From: an uncultured Bacteroides sp.
Lineage (GTDB): Bacteria; Bacteroidota; Bacteroidia; Bacteroidales; Bacteroidaceae
Length of the DNA stretch: 64,000 nucleotides
Assembly (NCBI GenBank): GCA_949288585.1
Contig: CASEKR010000003.1
Location: 62,001 to 126,000 of the forward strand
Direction: 5' to 3'
Shown: in pieces, positions 18,170 through 25,309 of the stretch
Numbering within the stretch: position 1 is the stretch's first letter
How the letters are laid out: each line of letters starts with the position of its first letter
Position numbers and translations under genes: made by a program
The notes under the pieces: model-generated
What the model was told of the DNA's origin: nothing
The model's database searches: none
The model's input: only the letters and a program-made list of their open reading frames with translations

Positions 18170-18655
18170 ATGCAGAGCAACAAGAAGAAAGCCGGCAGGC
18201 AAGACGCCATCAAACTCATCATCTCGAGCCAGGAGATAGGCTCGCAGGAAGAACTGCTGCAAGCACTGGCACGGGAAGGCTTCGAGTTGACGCAGGCCAC
18301 GCTGTCGCGCGACCTGAAACAACTGAAAGTGGCCAAAGCATCGAACACGCACGGCCGCTACGTCTACGTGCTGCCCAACGACGTCCTCTACAAACGCCCG
18401 GGCCACCAGACCGCCGGGGAGATGATGCAGAGCAACGGCTTCATCTCCTTGCAGTTCTCGCACAACATCGCCGTCGTGCGCACACGGCCCGGATATGCCA
18501 GCAGCATCGCCTACGACATCGACAACCGCGACTGCCCCGCCATCCTCGGCACCATCGCGGGCGACGACACCATCATGCTGGTGCTGGCCGAGCAGGCGCC
18601 ACACGCCGAAATCAGGCAGTTCCTGGCCGGCGTCATCCCCAACCTGAAGGGCTGA
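18170..18655 (+). CDS. argR: Arginine repressor ArgR
   Basis: The 161-residue protein starts at ATG 18170, preceded by GAAGGAATATTT; the longer upstream frame overlaps the promoter and repeat array and is rejected. It has an N-terminal winged helix (ELTQATLSRDLKQLKVAK is the recognition region) and a C-terminal oligomerisation and arginine-binding domain with GTIAGDDTIMLVL, typical of ArgR. It senses arginine and controls the biosynthetic genes that follow directly. First gene of the arginine cluster. Confidence 0.95.
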   Translation: MQSNKKKAGRQDAIKLIISSQEIGSQEELLQALAREGFELTQATLSRDLKQLKVAKASNTHGRYVYVLPNDVLYKRPGHQTAGEMMQSNGFISLQFSHNIAVVRTRPGYASSIAYDIDNRDCPAILGTIAGDDTIMLVLAEQAPHAEIRQFLAGVIPNLKG

Positions 18656-18704
18656 CCGGACAAAGAGAAGATAACAACCAACCGATTTAGCAAGATATAA
18701 AGAA

Positions 18705-19262
18705 ATGGATGTAATGCAAATTGACGTGATGGTGGCCGACGCCTCGCACGAGGTTTATGTCGACACAATACTGGACACCATCCGTGAGGCGGCCAAGAAA
18801 CGCGGCACCGGCATCGCCGAACGCACGCACGAGTACGTGGCCACCAAAATGAAAGAAGGGAAAGCCATCATCGCCCTGAACGGCGACGAGTTCGCAGGGT
18901 TCACCTACATAGAAAGCTGGGGCAACAAGCAGTATGTGGCCACGTCGGGCCTCATCGTCCACCCCAAGTACCAGGGCATCGGACTGGCCAAGCGCATCAA
19001 ACAGGCCTCGTTCCGCCTGGCACGCCTGCGCTGGCCCTGGGCCAAAATATTCAGCCTGACCAGCGGCGCGGCAGTGATGAAGATGAACACCGAGTTGGGC
19101 TACGTGCCCGTCACCTTCAACGAACTGACGGACGACGAAGCCTTCTGGAAAGGATGCGAGGGATGCATTAACCACGACATCCTCGTGGCCAAGAAACGCA
19201 AGTTCTGCATCTGCACGGCGATGCTGTATGACCCGGCACTGCACGAGGAAGACAAGATATAA
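18705..19262 (+). CDS. GNAT acyltransferase of the arginine operon (candidate N-acylglutamate synthase)
   Basis: A 185-residue GNAT-fold protein. The acetyl-CoA-binding region is seen around VHPKYQGIGLAKRIKQ (residues about 85-100). It lies 49 bp after argR and before argG, the conserved place in Bacteroides arginine operons. Bacteroides make arginine through N-succinylated intermediates, and from memory the equivalent gene in B. thetaiotaomicron has been assigned by mutant fitness to the first step, glutamate N-acylation. I infer the same role here; the acyl donor (succinyl-CoA or acetyl-CoA) cannot be read from sequence. Confidence 0.8.
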   Translation: MDVMQIDVMVADASHEVYVDTILDTIREAAKKRGTGIAERTHEYVATKMKEGKAIIALNGDEFAGFTYIESWGNKQYVATSGLIVHPKYQGIGLAKRIKQASFRLARLRWPWAKIFSLTSGAAVMKMNTELGYVPVTFNELTDDEAFWKGCEGCINHDILVAKKRKFCICTAMLYDPALHEEDKI

Positions 19263-19301
19263 TAGTGACAATAACAACAACAACCTAATAAGGATACATT
19301 C

Positions 19302-19400
19302 CTGTCATCCTGAGTGGAGCCGCAGGCGGAACCGAAGGATCTCACATCCACGCAAGGAAACACATATCGGGAGATGCTTCGGCTTCGCTCAGCATGACAG
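19302..19400. repeat. Gene-less hairpin element, TGTCATCCTGA family
   Basis: The left end CTGTCATCCTGAG pairs with the right end CTCAGCATGACAG, and internal segments (CCGAAGGATCTC against GAGATGCTTCGG) continue the fold-back over 99 bp. It fills the gap between the GNAT gene and argG. The ends match those of the GIY-YIG element at 22194-22575 and the hairpin at 28348-28432, so it looks like a non-coding relative of that element. Confidence 0.8.
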
Positions 19401-19428
19401 AATGCCTCCGCATTTAATTCTTCATTGT

Positions 19429-20631
19429 ATGAACAAAAAGAAAGTAGTCGTCGCCTTCAGCGGCGGGCTGGATACCTCGTTCACCGTGATGTATCTGGCC
19501 AAGGAGAAAGGATATGAAGTACACGCTGCCTGCGCCAACACGGGCGGGTTCAGCGCCGAACAACTCAAGACCAACGAGGAGAACGCCTACAAGCTGGGCG
19601 CGACGAAGTACGTGACCCTCGACGTGACGCACGAGTATTACGAAAAGAGCCTGAAGTACATGGTCTTCGGCAACGTGCTGCGCAACGGCACCTACCCCAT
19701 CTCCGTCAGCTCGGAGCGCATCTTCCAGGCACTGGCCATCGCCCGCTATGCCAACGAAATCGGCGCGGACGCCATCGCCCACGGCTCGACAGGCGCAGGC
19801 AACGACCAGGTGCGCTTCGACATGACCTTCCTCGTCATGGCACCGGGCGTGGAAATCATCACCCTGACCCGCGACATGGCCCTGAGCCGCCAGGAGGAGA
19901 TTGACTACCTGAACCAGCACGGCTTTGCCGCCGACTTCGCCAAGCTGAAGTATTCCTATAACGTAGGCATCTGGGGCACCAGCATCTGCGGAGGCGAAAT
20001 CCTCGACTCGGCACAGGGATTGCCGGAGACCGCCTACCTGAAACACTGCACCAAGGAAGGCACCGAACAACTGCGCCTGACCTTCGAGCAGGGCGAACTG
20101 AAGGCCATCAACGGCGAACGCTACGACGACCCCATCCAGGCCATCCAGAAAGTGGAGGAGATTGGCGCGGCCTACGCCATCGGACGCGACATGCACGTGG
20201 GCGACACCATCATCGGCATCAAGGGCCGCGTGGGCTTCGAGGCCGCCGCCCCGATGCTGATTATCGGCGCACACAAGTTCCTGGAGAAGTACACGCTGAG
20301 CAAGTGGCAACAATACTGGAAGGACCAGGTGGCCAACTGGTACGGCATGTTCCTGCACGAAAGCGAATACCTGGAGCCGGTGATGCGCGACATCGAGGCC
20401 ATGCTCGTCTCCAGCCAGCGCAACGTCAATGGCACGGCCATCCTCGAACTGCGCCCCTACGGCTTCCACACCGTCGGCGTGGAAAGCACGGACGACCTGG
20501 TGAAGAACAAGTTCGGCGAATACGGCGAGATGCAGAAGGGCTGGACGGCCGAGGACGCCAAGGGCTTCATCAAAGTCCTCTCCACCCCGCTGCGCGCCTA
20601 CTACGCCTGCCACAAGGGCGAAATGGAATGA
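19429..20631 (+). CDS. argG: Argininosuccinate synthase
   Basis: The true start is ATG 19429 (MNKKKVVVAFSGGLDTSF), giving 400 residues; the longer frame begins inside the upstream gene and crosses the hairpin element. The ATP pyrophosphatase P-loop AFSGGLDTS is at residues 9-17 and the family stretch HGSTGAGNDQVRFD lies near residue 122. It condenses citrulline with aspartate using ATP in the cytoplasm, the penultimate step of arginine synthesis. It is the third gene of the argR cluster. Confidence 0.96.
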   Translation: MNKKKVVVAFSGGLDTSFTVMYLAKEKGYEVHAACANTGGFSAEQLKTNEENAYKLGATKYVTLDVTHEYYEKSLKYMVFGNVLRNGTYPISVSSERIFQALAIARYANEIGADAIAHGSTGAGNDQVRFDMTFLVMAPGVEIITLTRDMALSRQEEIDYLNQHGFAADFAKLKYSYNVGIWGTSICGGEILDSAQGLPETAYLKHCTKEGTEQLRLTFEQGELKAINGERYDDPIQAIQKVEEIGAAYAIGRDMHVGDTIIGIKGRVGFEAAAPMLIIGAHKFLEKYTLSKWQQYWKDQVANWYGMFLHESEYLEPVMRDIEAMLVSSQRNVNGTAILELRPYGFHTVGVESTDDLVKNKFGEYGEMQKGWTAEDAKGFIKVLSTPLRAYYACHKGEME

Positions 20632-20720
20632 GGCCCGCCGTGTAAAAGATTTTCGCACACCCACCAACCCCGCCCCACCTGCCCTACGAGGCTCCCGGGA
20701 GGGGTTGGGAAGGGAGCGGG

Positions 20721-20808
20721 CATCAGACGCCGTTTGATGTCACATCAGACGCCGTTTCATCCTACATCAGACGGCGTTTCATCCTGCATCAAACGCCGCC
20801 TGACGTCC
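20721..20808. repeat. Intergenic tandem array, four 22-bp units, CATCAGACGCCGTTT core
   Basis: Units start at 20721, 20743, 20765 and 20787, each 22 bp. The first three read CATCAGACG(C/G)CGTTT plus a variable end; the fourth is altered, and its reverse complement with flank (GCGGGACGTCAGGCGGCG) resembles the first unit with flank (GCGGGCATCAGACGCCG), so the array ends can pair. It occupies much of the 226-bp gap between argG and the PspC gene and is non-coding. Confidence 0.88.
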
Positions 20809-20857
20809 CGCCGCCCAGGCTGTAAATATTTAAGAAACCATAAACGACCTTCATCAC

Positions 20858-21067
20858 ATGAACGAACCAAGAAAACTCCGCCGCTCCATGAAGGACCGCA
20901 AGGTAGGAGGCGTATGCGCCGGCCTGGCCAAGTTCTTCAACATCGACCCCACGGCCATGCGCGTGGGCTTCGCCGTCTTCACCGTGTTCACCATCTTCAC
21001 GGGCGTCATCCTCTACCTGGTGTTGTGGATGGTCATCCCGTCGGAGAGCTACCAGGACACGCTGTGA
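20858..21067 (+). CDS. PspC-domain small membrane protein
   Basis: A 69-residue protein with the PspC signature KLRRSMKDRKVGGVCAGLAK followed by one hydrophobic segment (about 38-60). PspC-family proteins sit in the inner membrane and link to envelope stress responses in other bacteria. Its place between argG and argC, with repeats on both sides, suggests an accessory gene rather than a part of the pathway, although it is in the same orientation and may be co-transcribed. Confidence 0.88.
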   Translation: MNEPRKLRRSMKDRKVGGVCAGLAKFFNIDPTAMRVGFAVFTVFTIFTGVILYLVLWMVIPSESYQDTL

Positions 21068-21078
21068 GGCCTACCGAC

Positions 21079-21193
21079 AGCTACAAGCTACAAGCTACGA
21101 GCTACGAGTAGCTTCCTCCCACACGAATATTATACACCATAGCTCTTATTATACACCATAGCTCTCGAGCCTCGTAGCTTGTAGCTCGTAGCT
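21079..21193. repeat. Fold-back element of AGCTACGAGCTAC type with a 19-bp internal duplication
   Basis: The left arm (21079-21108) is made of AGCTACAAGCTACGAGCTACGAG-like 9-bp repeats; the right arm (21170-21193) is their inverted form. Between the arms a 19-bp sequence, TATTATACACCATAGCTCT, occurs twice in tandem (21128-21146 and 21147-21165) without change. It fills the gap before argC. A short piece of the same AGCTAC motif is seen near 15050. Confidence 0.85.
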
Positions 21194-21209
21194 AATAAAC
21201 TTAACATAT

Positions 21210-22178
21210 ATGATAAAAATAGGAATCATAGGCGGCGCGGGCTACACGGCCGGCGAACTCATCCGCCTGCTCATCAACCACCCGGAGGCAGAGATTGTCT
21301 TCATCAACAGCGGCAGCAACGCGGGCAACCGCGTGACCGACATCCACGAAGGCCTCTATGGCGAAACGGACCTGCGCTTCACCGACCGGCTGCCCCTGGA
21401 CGAGATTGACTGCCTCTTCTTCTGCACCGCCCACGGCGACACGCGCAAGTTCATGGACAGCCACAACCTGCCGGAAGGGCTGAAAGTCATCGACCTCTCC
21501 ATGGACTACCGCCTGAAGGCCGAGGGCAACGACTTCGTCTACGGCCTGCCGGAACTGAACCGCCGCGCTACCTGCAAGGCGCAGCACGTGGCCAACCCCG
21601 GCTGCTTCGCCACCTGCATCCAGCTTGGCCTGCTCCCCCTGGCCAAGCACCTCATGCTGAACAGCGACATCATGGTGAACGCCATCACCGGCAGCACCGG
21701 GGCGGGCGTCAAACCGGGCGCGACAAGCCACTTCAGCTGGCGCAACAACAACCTGAGCGTCTACAAGGCCTTCGAGCACCAGCACGTGCCGGAAATCCGC
21801 CAGAGCCTCAAGCAGTTGCAAAACAGTTTCGACTCCGCCATCGACTTCATCCCCTACCGGGGCGACTTCCCGCGCGGCATCTTTGCCACCATCGTGGTGA
21901 AGAACAAGTGCAGCATCGAGGAGCTGACGCGCATCTACGAGGAATACTATGCAGAGGATTCCTTCACCTTCCTCGTCGACAAGAACATCGACCTGAAGCA
22001 GGTGGTGAACACCAACAAGTGCCTCCTCCACCTGGAGAAGCACGGGGACAAGCTGCTCATCATCTCCTGTATCGACAATCTGCTGAAGGGTGCCAGCGGC
22101 CAGGCCGTCCACAACATGAACCTGATGTTCAACCTGGAGGAGACGGTGGGGCTCAGGCTGAAACCGTCGGCATTTTAA
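21210..22178 (+). CDS. argC: N-acyl-gamma-glutamyl-phosphate reductase
   Basis: A 322-residue NADPH-dependent reductase: Rossmann motif GIIGGAGYTAGEL at residues 5-17 and the active-site motif NPGCFATC with Cys132. It reduces N-acyl-glutamyl phosphate to the semialdehyde in arginine synthesis; in Bacteroides the acyl group is thought to be succinyl. The length matches the family. It is followed within 20 bp by the GIY-YIG element. Confidence 0.95.
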   Translation: MIKIGIIGGAGYTAGELIRLLINHPEAEIVFINSGSNAGNRVTDIHEGLYGETDLRFTDRLPLDEIDCLFFCTAHGDTRKFMDSHNLPEGLKVIDLSMDYRLKAEGNDFVYGLPELNRRATCKAQHVANPGCFATCIQLGLLPLAKHLMLNSDIMVNAITGSTGAGVKPGATSHFSWRNNNLSVYKAFEHQHVPEIRQSLKQLQNSFDSAIDFIPYRGDFPRGIFATIVVKNKCSIEELTRIYEEYYAEDSFTFLVDKNIDLKQVVNTNKCLLHLEKHGDKLLIISCIDNLLKGASGQAVHNMNLMFNLEETVGLRLKPSAF

Positions 22179-22193
22179 AGTAACTTAAACTGA

Positions 22194-22575
22194 TTTGCTC
22201 TGTCATCCTGAACGAAGTGAAGGATCTCCCGAAGTCTATGAGCTACTGGACCTACATCATGACAAACGCCTACCGGAATGTACTCTACATCGGCGTCACC
22301 AACGACTTGGCCCGCCGGTATCAGGAGCACAAAAGCGGGCTGATTGACGGATTTACTAAGAAATACCGTTGCCACTGCCTGGTCTATTACGAGGAATACC
22401 AGCAGGTCACGGATGCCATCGCCCGGGAGAAACAACTGAAAGGCTTATTGAGAAAGAAAAAGGAAGCCTTGATAAGCCAAATGAACCCGCAATGGGAGGA
22501 CTTAGGACTCTACTTATAATAATAATGTTGTGGTAAGCGGGAGATCCTTCACTTCGTTCAGGATGACAGAGCAAA
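22194..22575. mobile_element. GIY-YIG element: 382 bp bounded by 38-bp perfect inverted repeats
   Basis: Bases 22194-22231 and 22538-22575 are exact reverse complements (TTTGCTCTGTCATCC at the outer end, GGATCTCCCG at the inner end). They enclose a single small GIY-YIG gene with little spare sequence. No clear target-site duplication is visible. The same end sequence forms gene-less hairpins at 19302-19400 and 28348-28432. The arrangement suggests a small mobile or formerly mobile unit inserted between argC and argD; movement itself is inferred. Confidence 0.75.
22238..22519 (+). CDS. GIY-YIG domain protein (UPF0213-like) inside inverted repeats
   Basis: A 93-residue single-domain GIY-YIG protein. 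Motifs: YIMTNAYRNVLYIGVTNDL near the start (the GIY-YIG core is degenerate as Y-I...Y-I-G), Arg in the DLARRYQEHK helix, then AIAREKQLKGLLRKKKEAL with the metal-binding Glu, and the family ending MNPQWEDL. I chose ATG 22238; an in-frame GTG at 22217 lies inside the left inverted repeat. Proteins of this family are predicted nucleases and are abundant in Bacteroidetes. Being wrapped by perfect inverted repeats suggests it may recognise or process them. Confidence 0.85.
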   Translation: MSYWTYIMTNAYRNVLYIGVTNDLARRYQEHKSGLIDGFTKKYRCHCLVYYEEYQQVTDAIAREKQLKGLLRKKKEALISQMNPQWEDLGLYL

Positions 22576-22593
22576 CAAATATATTCATTAACC

Positions 22594-22651
22594 CATGAAG
22601 AAGGAGAAACACAAGGAAATTCTTCATTCTTCATTCATAATTCTTCATTCA
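22594..22651. repeat. ATTCTTCAT-type fold-back before argD
   Basis: ATGAAGAAGGAGAAA is followed by three copies of ATTCTTCATTC-like sequence, so the strand can fold back. It ends directly at the argD start codon. A longer copy lies at 26555-26645 before the acyl-CoA synthetase gene, and a fragment precedes argG (19417-19427). Confidence 0.75.
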
Positions 22652-22652
22652 T

Positions 22653-23741
22653 ATGAAACTCTTCGACGTATATCCCTTATTCGACATCAACATCGTGCGG
22701 GGCAAGGGCTGCCACGTTTGGGACGAGCAAGGCACCGAGTACCTCGACCTCGCGCATCCGCACTATGTGGAGATGATAAGCAAACAAGTAGCCACGCTGG
22801 GTTTCTACTCCAATTCAGTGATTAACAAGCTCCAGCAACAACTGGCCGAACGACTGGGCAAGGCCTGCGGCTACGACGACTACCAGTTGTTCCTCATCAA
22901 CAGCGGCGCGGAAGCCAACGAGAACGCGCTGAAGCTGGCCTCCTTCCACAACGGGCGGACACGCATCGTCAGCCTCGCCAAGGCCTTCCACGGACGCACA
23001 TCCCTGGCCGTGGAGGTGACGGACAACCCGAAAATCATCGCCCCGGTCAATGCCTGCGGACACGTCACCTACCTGCCCCTGAACGACACGGAAGCCATGC
23101 GCAAGGAACTTCGCAAGGGCGACGTCTGCGCCGTGATTATTGAAGGAATCCAGGGCGTGGGCGGCATCCAGGTGCCCGACACGGCCTTCATGCAGGCATT
23201 GCGGGAGGAGTGCACGACGGCGGGCACCGTCCTCATCCTCGATGAAATCCAGAGCGGATACGGCCGCAGCGGCAAGTTCTTCGCCCACCAACACGCCGGC
23301 ATCCGCCCGGACATGATTACCGTGGCCAAGGGCATCGGCAACGGCTTCCCCATGGGCGCCGTGCTCATCAGCCCCGAGTTCAAGCCCGTCTACGGACAGC
23401 TGGGCACCACCTTCGGCGGCAACCACCTGGCCTGCGCGGCGGCCCTGGCGGTGCTGGACGTCATCGAAGGCGAGGGTCTCATTGAGAATGCGAAGGTTGT
23501 CGGCGCCCACCTGCTGGACGAACTGAAGAAGCTGCCGCAGATAAAGGAAGTGCGCGGCCGGGGCCTGATGATAGGCATGGAGTTCGAGCAGCCCATCAAG
23601 GAACTGCGCAGCCGCCTGCTGCACGAGCAGAAGGTGTTCACCGGCGTGAGCGGCACGAACGTCATCCGCCTGCTGCCGCCGCTCTGCCTCAGCATGGACG
23701 AGGCAGACTTGTTCCTCGAACGGTTCGCGAAGGTATTGTAA
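22653..23741 (+). CDS. argD: N-acylornithine aminotransferase
   Basis: A 362-residue class-III PLP aminotransferase. SGAEANENALKLA (about 84-96) is the cofactor phosphate region, ILDEIQSGYGRSG holds the pyridine-binding Asp197, and Lys226 in TVAKGIGNGFPMGA forms the Schiff base. It is a little shorter than the usual 375-400 residues. In arginine synthesis it converts N-acylglutamate semialdehyde to N-acylornithine; the Bacteroides enzyme is expected to use the succinyl form. Confidence 0.94.
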   Translation: MKLFDVYPLFDINIVRGKGCHVWDEQGTEYLDLAHPHYVEMISKQVATLGFYSNSVINKLQQQLAERLGKACGYDDYQLFLINSGAEANENALKLASFHNGRTRIVSLAKAFHGRTSLAVEVTDNPKIIAPVNACGHVTYLPLNDTEAMRKELRKGDVCAVIIEGIQGVGGIQVPDTAFMQALREECTTAGTVLILDEIQSGYGRSGKFFAHQHAGIRPDMITVAKGIGNGFPMGAVLISPEFKPVYGQLGTTFGGNHLACAAALAVLDVIEGEGLIENAKVVGAHLLDELKKLPQIKEVRGRGLMIGMEFEQPIKELRSRLLHEQKVFTGVSGTNVIRLLPPLCLSMDEADLFLERFAKVL

Positions 23742-23769
23742 GACGATTAATAATCAGCATTGTATGATG

Positions 23770-23812
23770 AAGCCCCGCCTTCCGAGCCGGTCTCGGTTGG
23801 CGGGGTTTCTTG
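23770..23812 (+). terminator. Terminator after argD
   Basis: GCCCCGCC (23772-23779) pairs with GGCGGGGT (23799-23806), with a TTTCTT tail. The loop itself contains a smaller CCGAG/CTCGG hairpin. It should end the argR-argD transcript, and the next gene on this strand, proC, has its own promoter. Confidence 0.8.
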
Positions 23813-23833
23813 CATCGTCCCCGGAATGAGGAT

Positions 23834-23920
23834 AGTTCCAATGGCGGTGGAACTCAGTTCCAATGGCGGTGGAACTCGGTTCCAATGGCGGTGGAACTCA
23901 GTTCCAGTGGCGGTGGAACC
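23834..23920. repeat. Intergenic tandem array, four 22-bp palindromic units
   Basis: Units at 23834, 23856, 23878 and 23900; the first two are identical and the third and fourth differ by a few bases. Each unit (AGTTCCAATGGCGGTGGAAC + TC) is itself a small hairpin: GTTCCA pairs with TGGAAC. It lies between the converging ends of argD and the DUF6078 gene, after the argD terminator, and has no coding potential. Confidence 0.92.
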
Positions 23921-23951
23921 ATGCTATCCCGCCGTATCATCCCCCATCACC

Positions 23952-24386
23952 TCACCATTCATACCCCATCTCCACACGGTCGAACACATTTCCGTCCGTC
24001 ACCCCATACTCTGCAAACAAGGATTCAATCACCCGCTGCTCGTCGGGCGAAAGGGGACGTTGGTGATGGGAAATGCGGTTCAATGTCGCCTTGGTGAACA
24101 TCTGGTTCAGTTTTCTCACCACCCTTTGGCCTTCCCGGTAAGGCAGCCTCGCGATGGCTTGCCGCATGCCCCAGGCCATGCGCACGCGGCGGATGGGATG
24201 GAAATAGGCACACGCCCGCCCTTCGGACTCCCACACCGCCGGGCTGACCGCCTGCACCACAGGGTGCAACGCCGTCACGTGGCGCCCTGCCAGCTGCCTC
24301 AGGCACTCCCCCGCCCGTGGGCACTGGGCATTGAAGCAATGAACAAAATAACTCGGCACCCGGCTGTAATCAAATGTTTCTTCCAT
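23952..24386 (-). CDS. DUF6078-like small protein
   Basis: A 144-residue protein from ATG 24386 (MEETFDYSRVPSYFVHCFNAQCPRA). The longer frame upstream to 25031 is antisense to proC and is rejected. It has a Cys cluster (HCFNAQCPRAGECLRQL) and later CAYFHP, then LPYREGQRVVRKLNQMF and RISHHQRPLSPDEQRVI, and ends EMGYEW. This matches my memory of the DUF6078 family common in Bacteroides, whose role is unknown. The conserved Cys residues could bind metal. It is a single gene with its own -7 box. Confidence 0.8.
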   Translation of the reverse strand: MEETFDYSRVPSYFVHCFNAQCPRAGECLRQLAGRHVTALHPVVQAVSPAVWESEGRACAYFHPIRRVRMAWGMRQAIARLPYREGQRVVRKLNQMFTKATLNRISHHQRPLSPDEQRVIESLFAEYGVTDGNVFDRVEMGYEW

Positions 24387-24406
24387 AAATCTCCGGTTTT
24401 TGCTGA

Positions 24407-24414
24407 CAAATATA
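24407..24414 (-). promoter_or_regulatory. -7 box of the DUF6078 gene
   Basis: TATATTTG on the minus strand matches TAnnTTTG, 20 bp before the ATG at 24386. This short distance fits the chosen start and a very short leader. Confidence 0.5.
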
Positions 24415-24434
24415 CGCAATCCGCCGGAAGTCCC

Positions 24435-24465
24435 TTGCATTTTCAAACAGAAAAACGTACTTTTG
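24435..24465 (+). promoter_or_regulatory. Promoter of proC
   Basis: TTG at 24435-24437, a 20-bp spacer and TACTTTTG at 24458-24465 match the -33/-7 pattern exactly. The proC start follows 27 bp later, so proC can be expressed independently of the arginine genes. Confidence 0.75.
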
Positions 24466-24492
24466 CCGACATAATAAACCAAACATACTGAT

Positions 24493-25290
24493 ATGAAAAT
24501 AGCCATCATCGGAGCGGGCAACATGGGTAGCGCCATTGCACGCGGGCTGGCCAAGGGTACACTGGTGCAGCCGGAAGACATCACAGTATCCAACCCTTCG
24601 CAAGGAAAACTGGACGCCTTGCAAACCGACATACCGGGACTGAACACCACCCCCTCCAACGTCAAGGCCGCCGGCGACGCCGACCTCATCATCCTGGCCG
24701 TGAAACCCTGGGTGGTGGACGACGTATTGCTGGAACTCCCCCTGAAAGACGGGCAGACACTGGCCTCCGTCGTGGCAGGAAGAGACATCCAAAGCCTCGT
24801 CAACACCCTATCGGTCAAAGACGCACGTAACCACGTGCCCAACCTCACCTTCTTCCGCATCGTACCCAACACTGCCGCCGCCATCGGACAGAGCATGACG
24901 CTGGTGTCCAGCCTGGCCGCCAACCCCAAGCAGCAGCAACTCATGCTGGACCTCCTCGCTCCCCTCGGCCCCACGATGCTGATGCCCGAAAGCCAACTGG
25001 CCGCCGCCACCGCCCTGGCCTCGTGCGGCACGGCCTACGTGATGAAGTACATCCAGGCCGCCACGCAGGCAGGCATCGAGCTGGGCCTCAAGGCACAGGA
25101 CGCCCGCTGGATGGCGACGCAATGCGTGATGGGCGCCGCCGCCCTGCTACAAGACAATCCCGACGCGCATCCCGCCACGGAGATTGAGAAGGTGTGCACC
25201 CCGGGCGGATATACCATCCGGGGCATCAACGAACTGGAGCACAGCGGATTTACCAGTGCGGTTATCAAGGCTATCAAGGCAAGTGTGTAA
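24493..25290 (+). CDS. proC: Pyrroline-5-carboxylate reductase
   Basis: A 265-residue NAD(P)H-dependent reductase. The dinucleotide motif IIGAGNMGSAIARGL is at residues 5-19, VKPW near 76-79, and the C-terminal helical domain has the family signature with PGGYTIRGINELEHSGF near the end. It makes proline from pyrroline-5-carboxylate in the cytoplasm. Its place after argD is the usual one in Bacteroides. It has its own promoter and is followed in 19 bp by the MntA-like gene. Confidence 0.95.
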   Translation: MKIAIIGAGNMGSAIARGLAKGTLVQPEDITVSNPSQGKLDALQTDIPGLNTTPSNVKAAGDADLIILAVKPWVVDDVLLELPLKDGQTLASVVAGRDIQSLVNTLSVKDARNHVPNLTFFRIVPNTAAAIGQSMTLVSSLAANPKQQQLMLDLLAPLGPTMLMPESQLAAATALASCGTAYVMKYIQAATQAGIELGLKAQDARWMATQCVMGAAALLQDNPDAHPATEIEKVCTPGGYTIRGINELEHSGFTSAVIKAIKASV

Positions 25291-25309
25291 AATACAAGAA
25301 ATTATCAAG

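Noticed and set aside
19228..19428. N-terminal extension of argG to 467 residues
   Set aside because: It starts inside the upstream GNAT gene and is translated repeat sequence; the conserved ArgG start is at 19429.
22217..22237. GTG start of the GIY-YIG gene within the left inverted repeat
   Set aside because: Family members start close to the YIL/YIM strand, which fits ATG 22238; the GTG is in-frame only because the repeat happens to be open. It is not fully excluded.
22194..22575. The GIY-YIG unit as a classical insertion sequence
   Set aside because: No transposase with a DDE, HUH or serine/tyrosine recombinase motif is encoded, and I see no target-site duplication.
24387..25031. N-terminal extension of the DUF6078 protein to 359 residues
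   Set aside because: It is antisense to proC and passes through both promoters in the gap; the family start matches ATG 24386.
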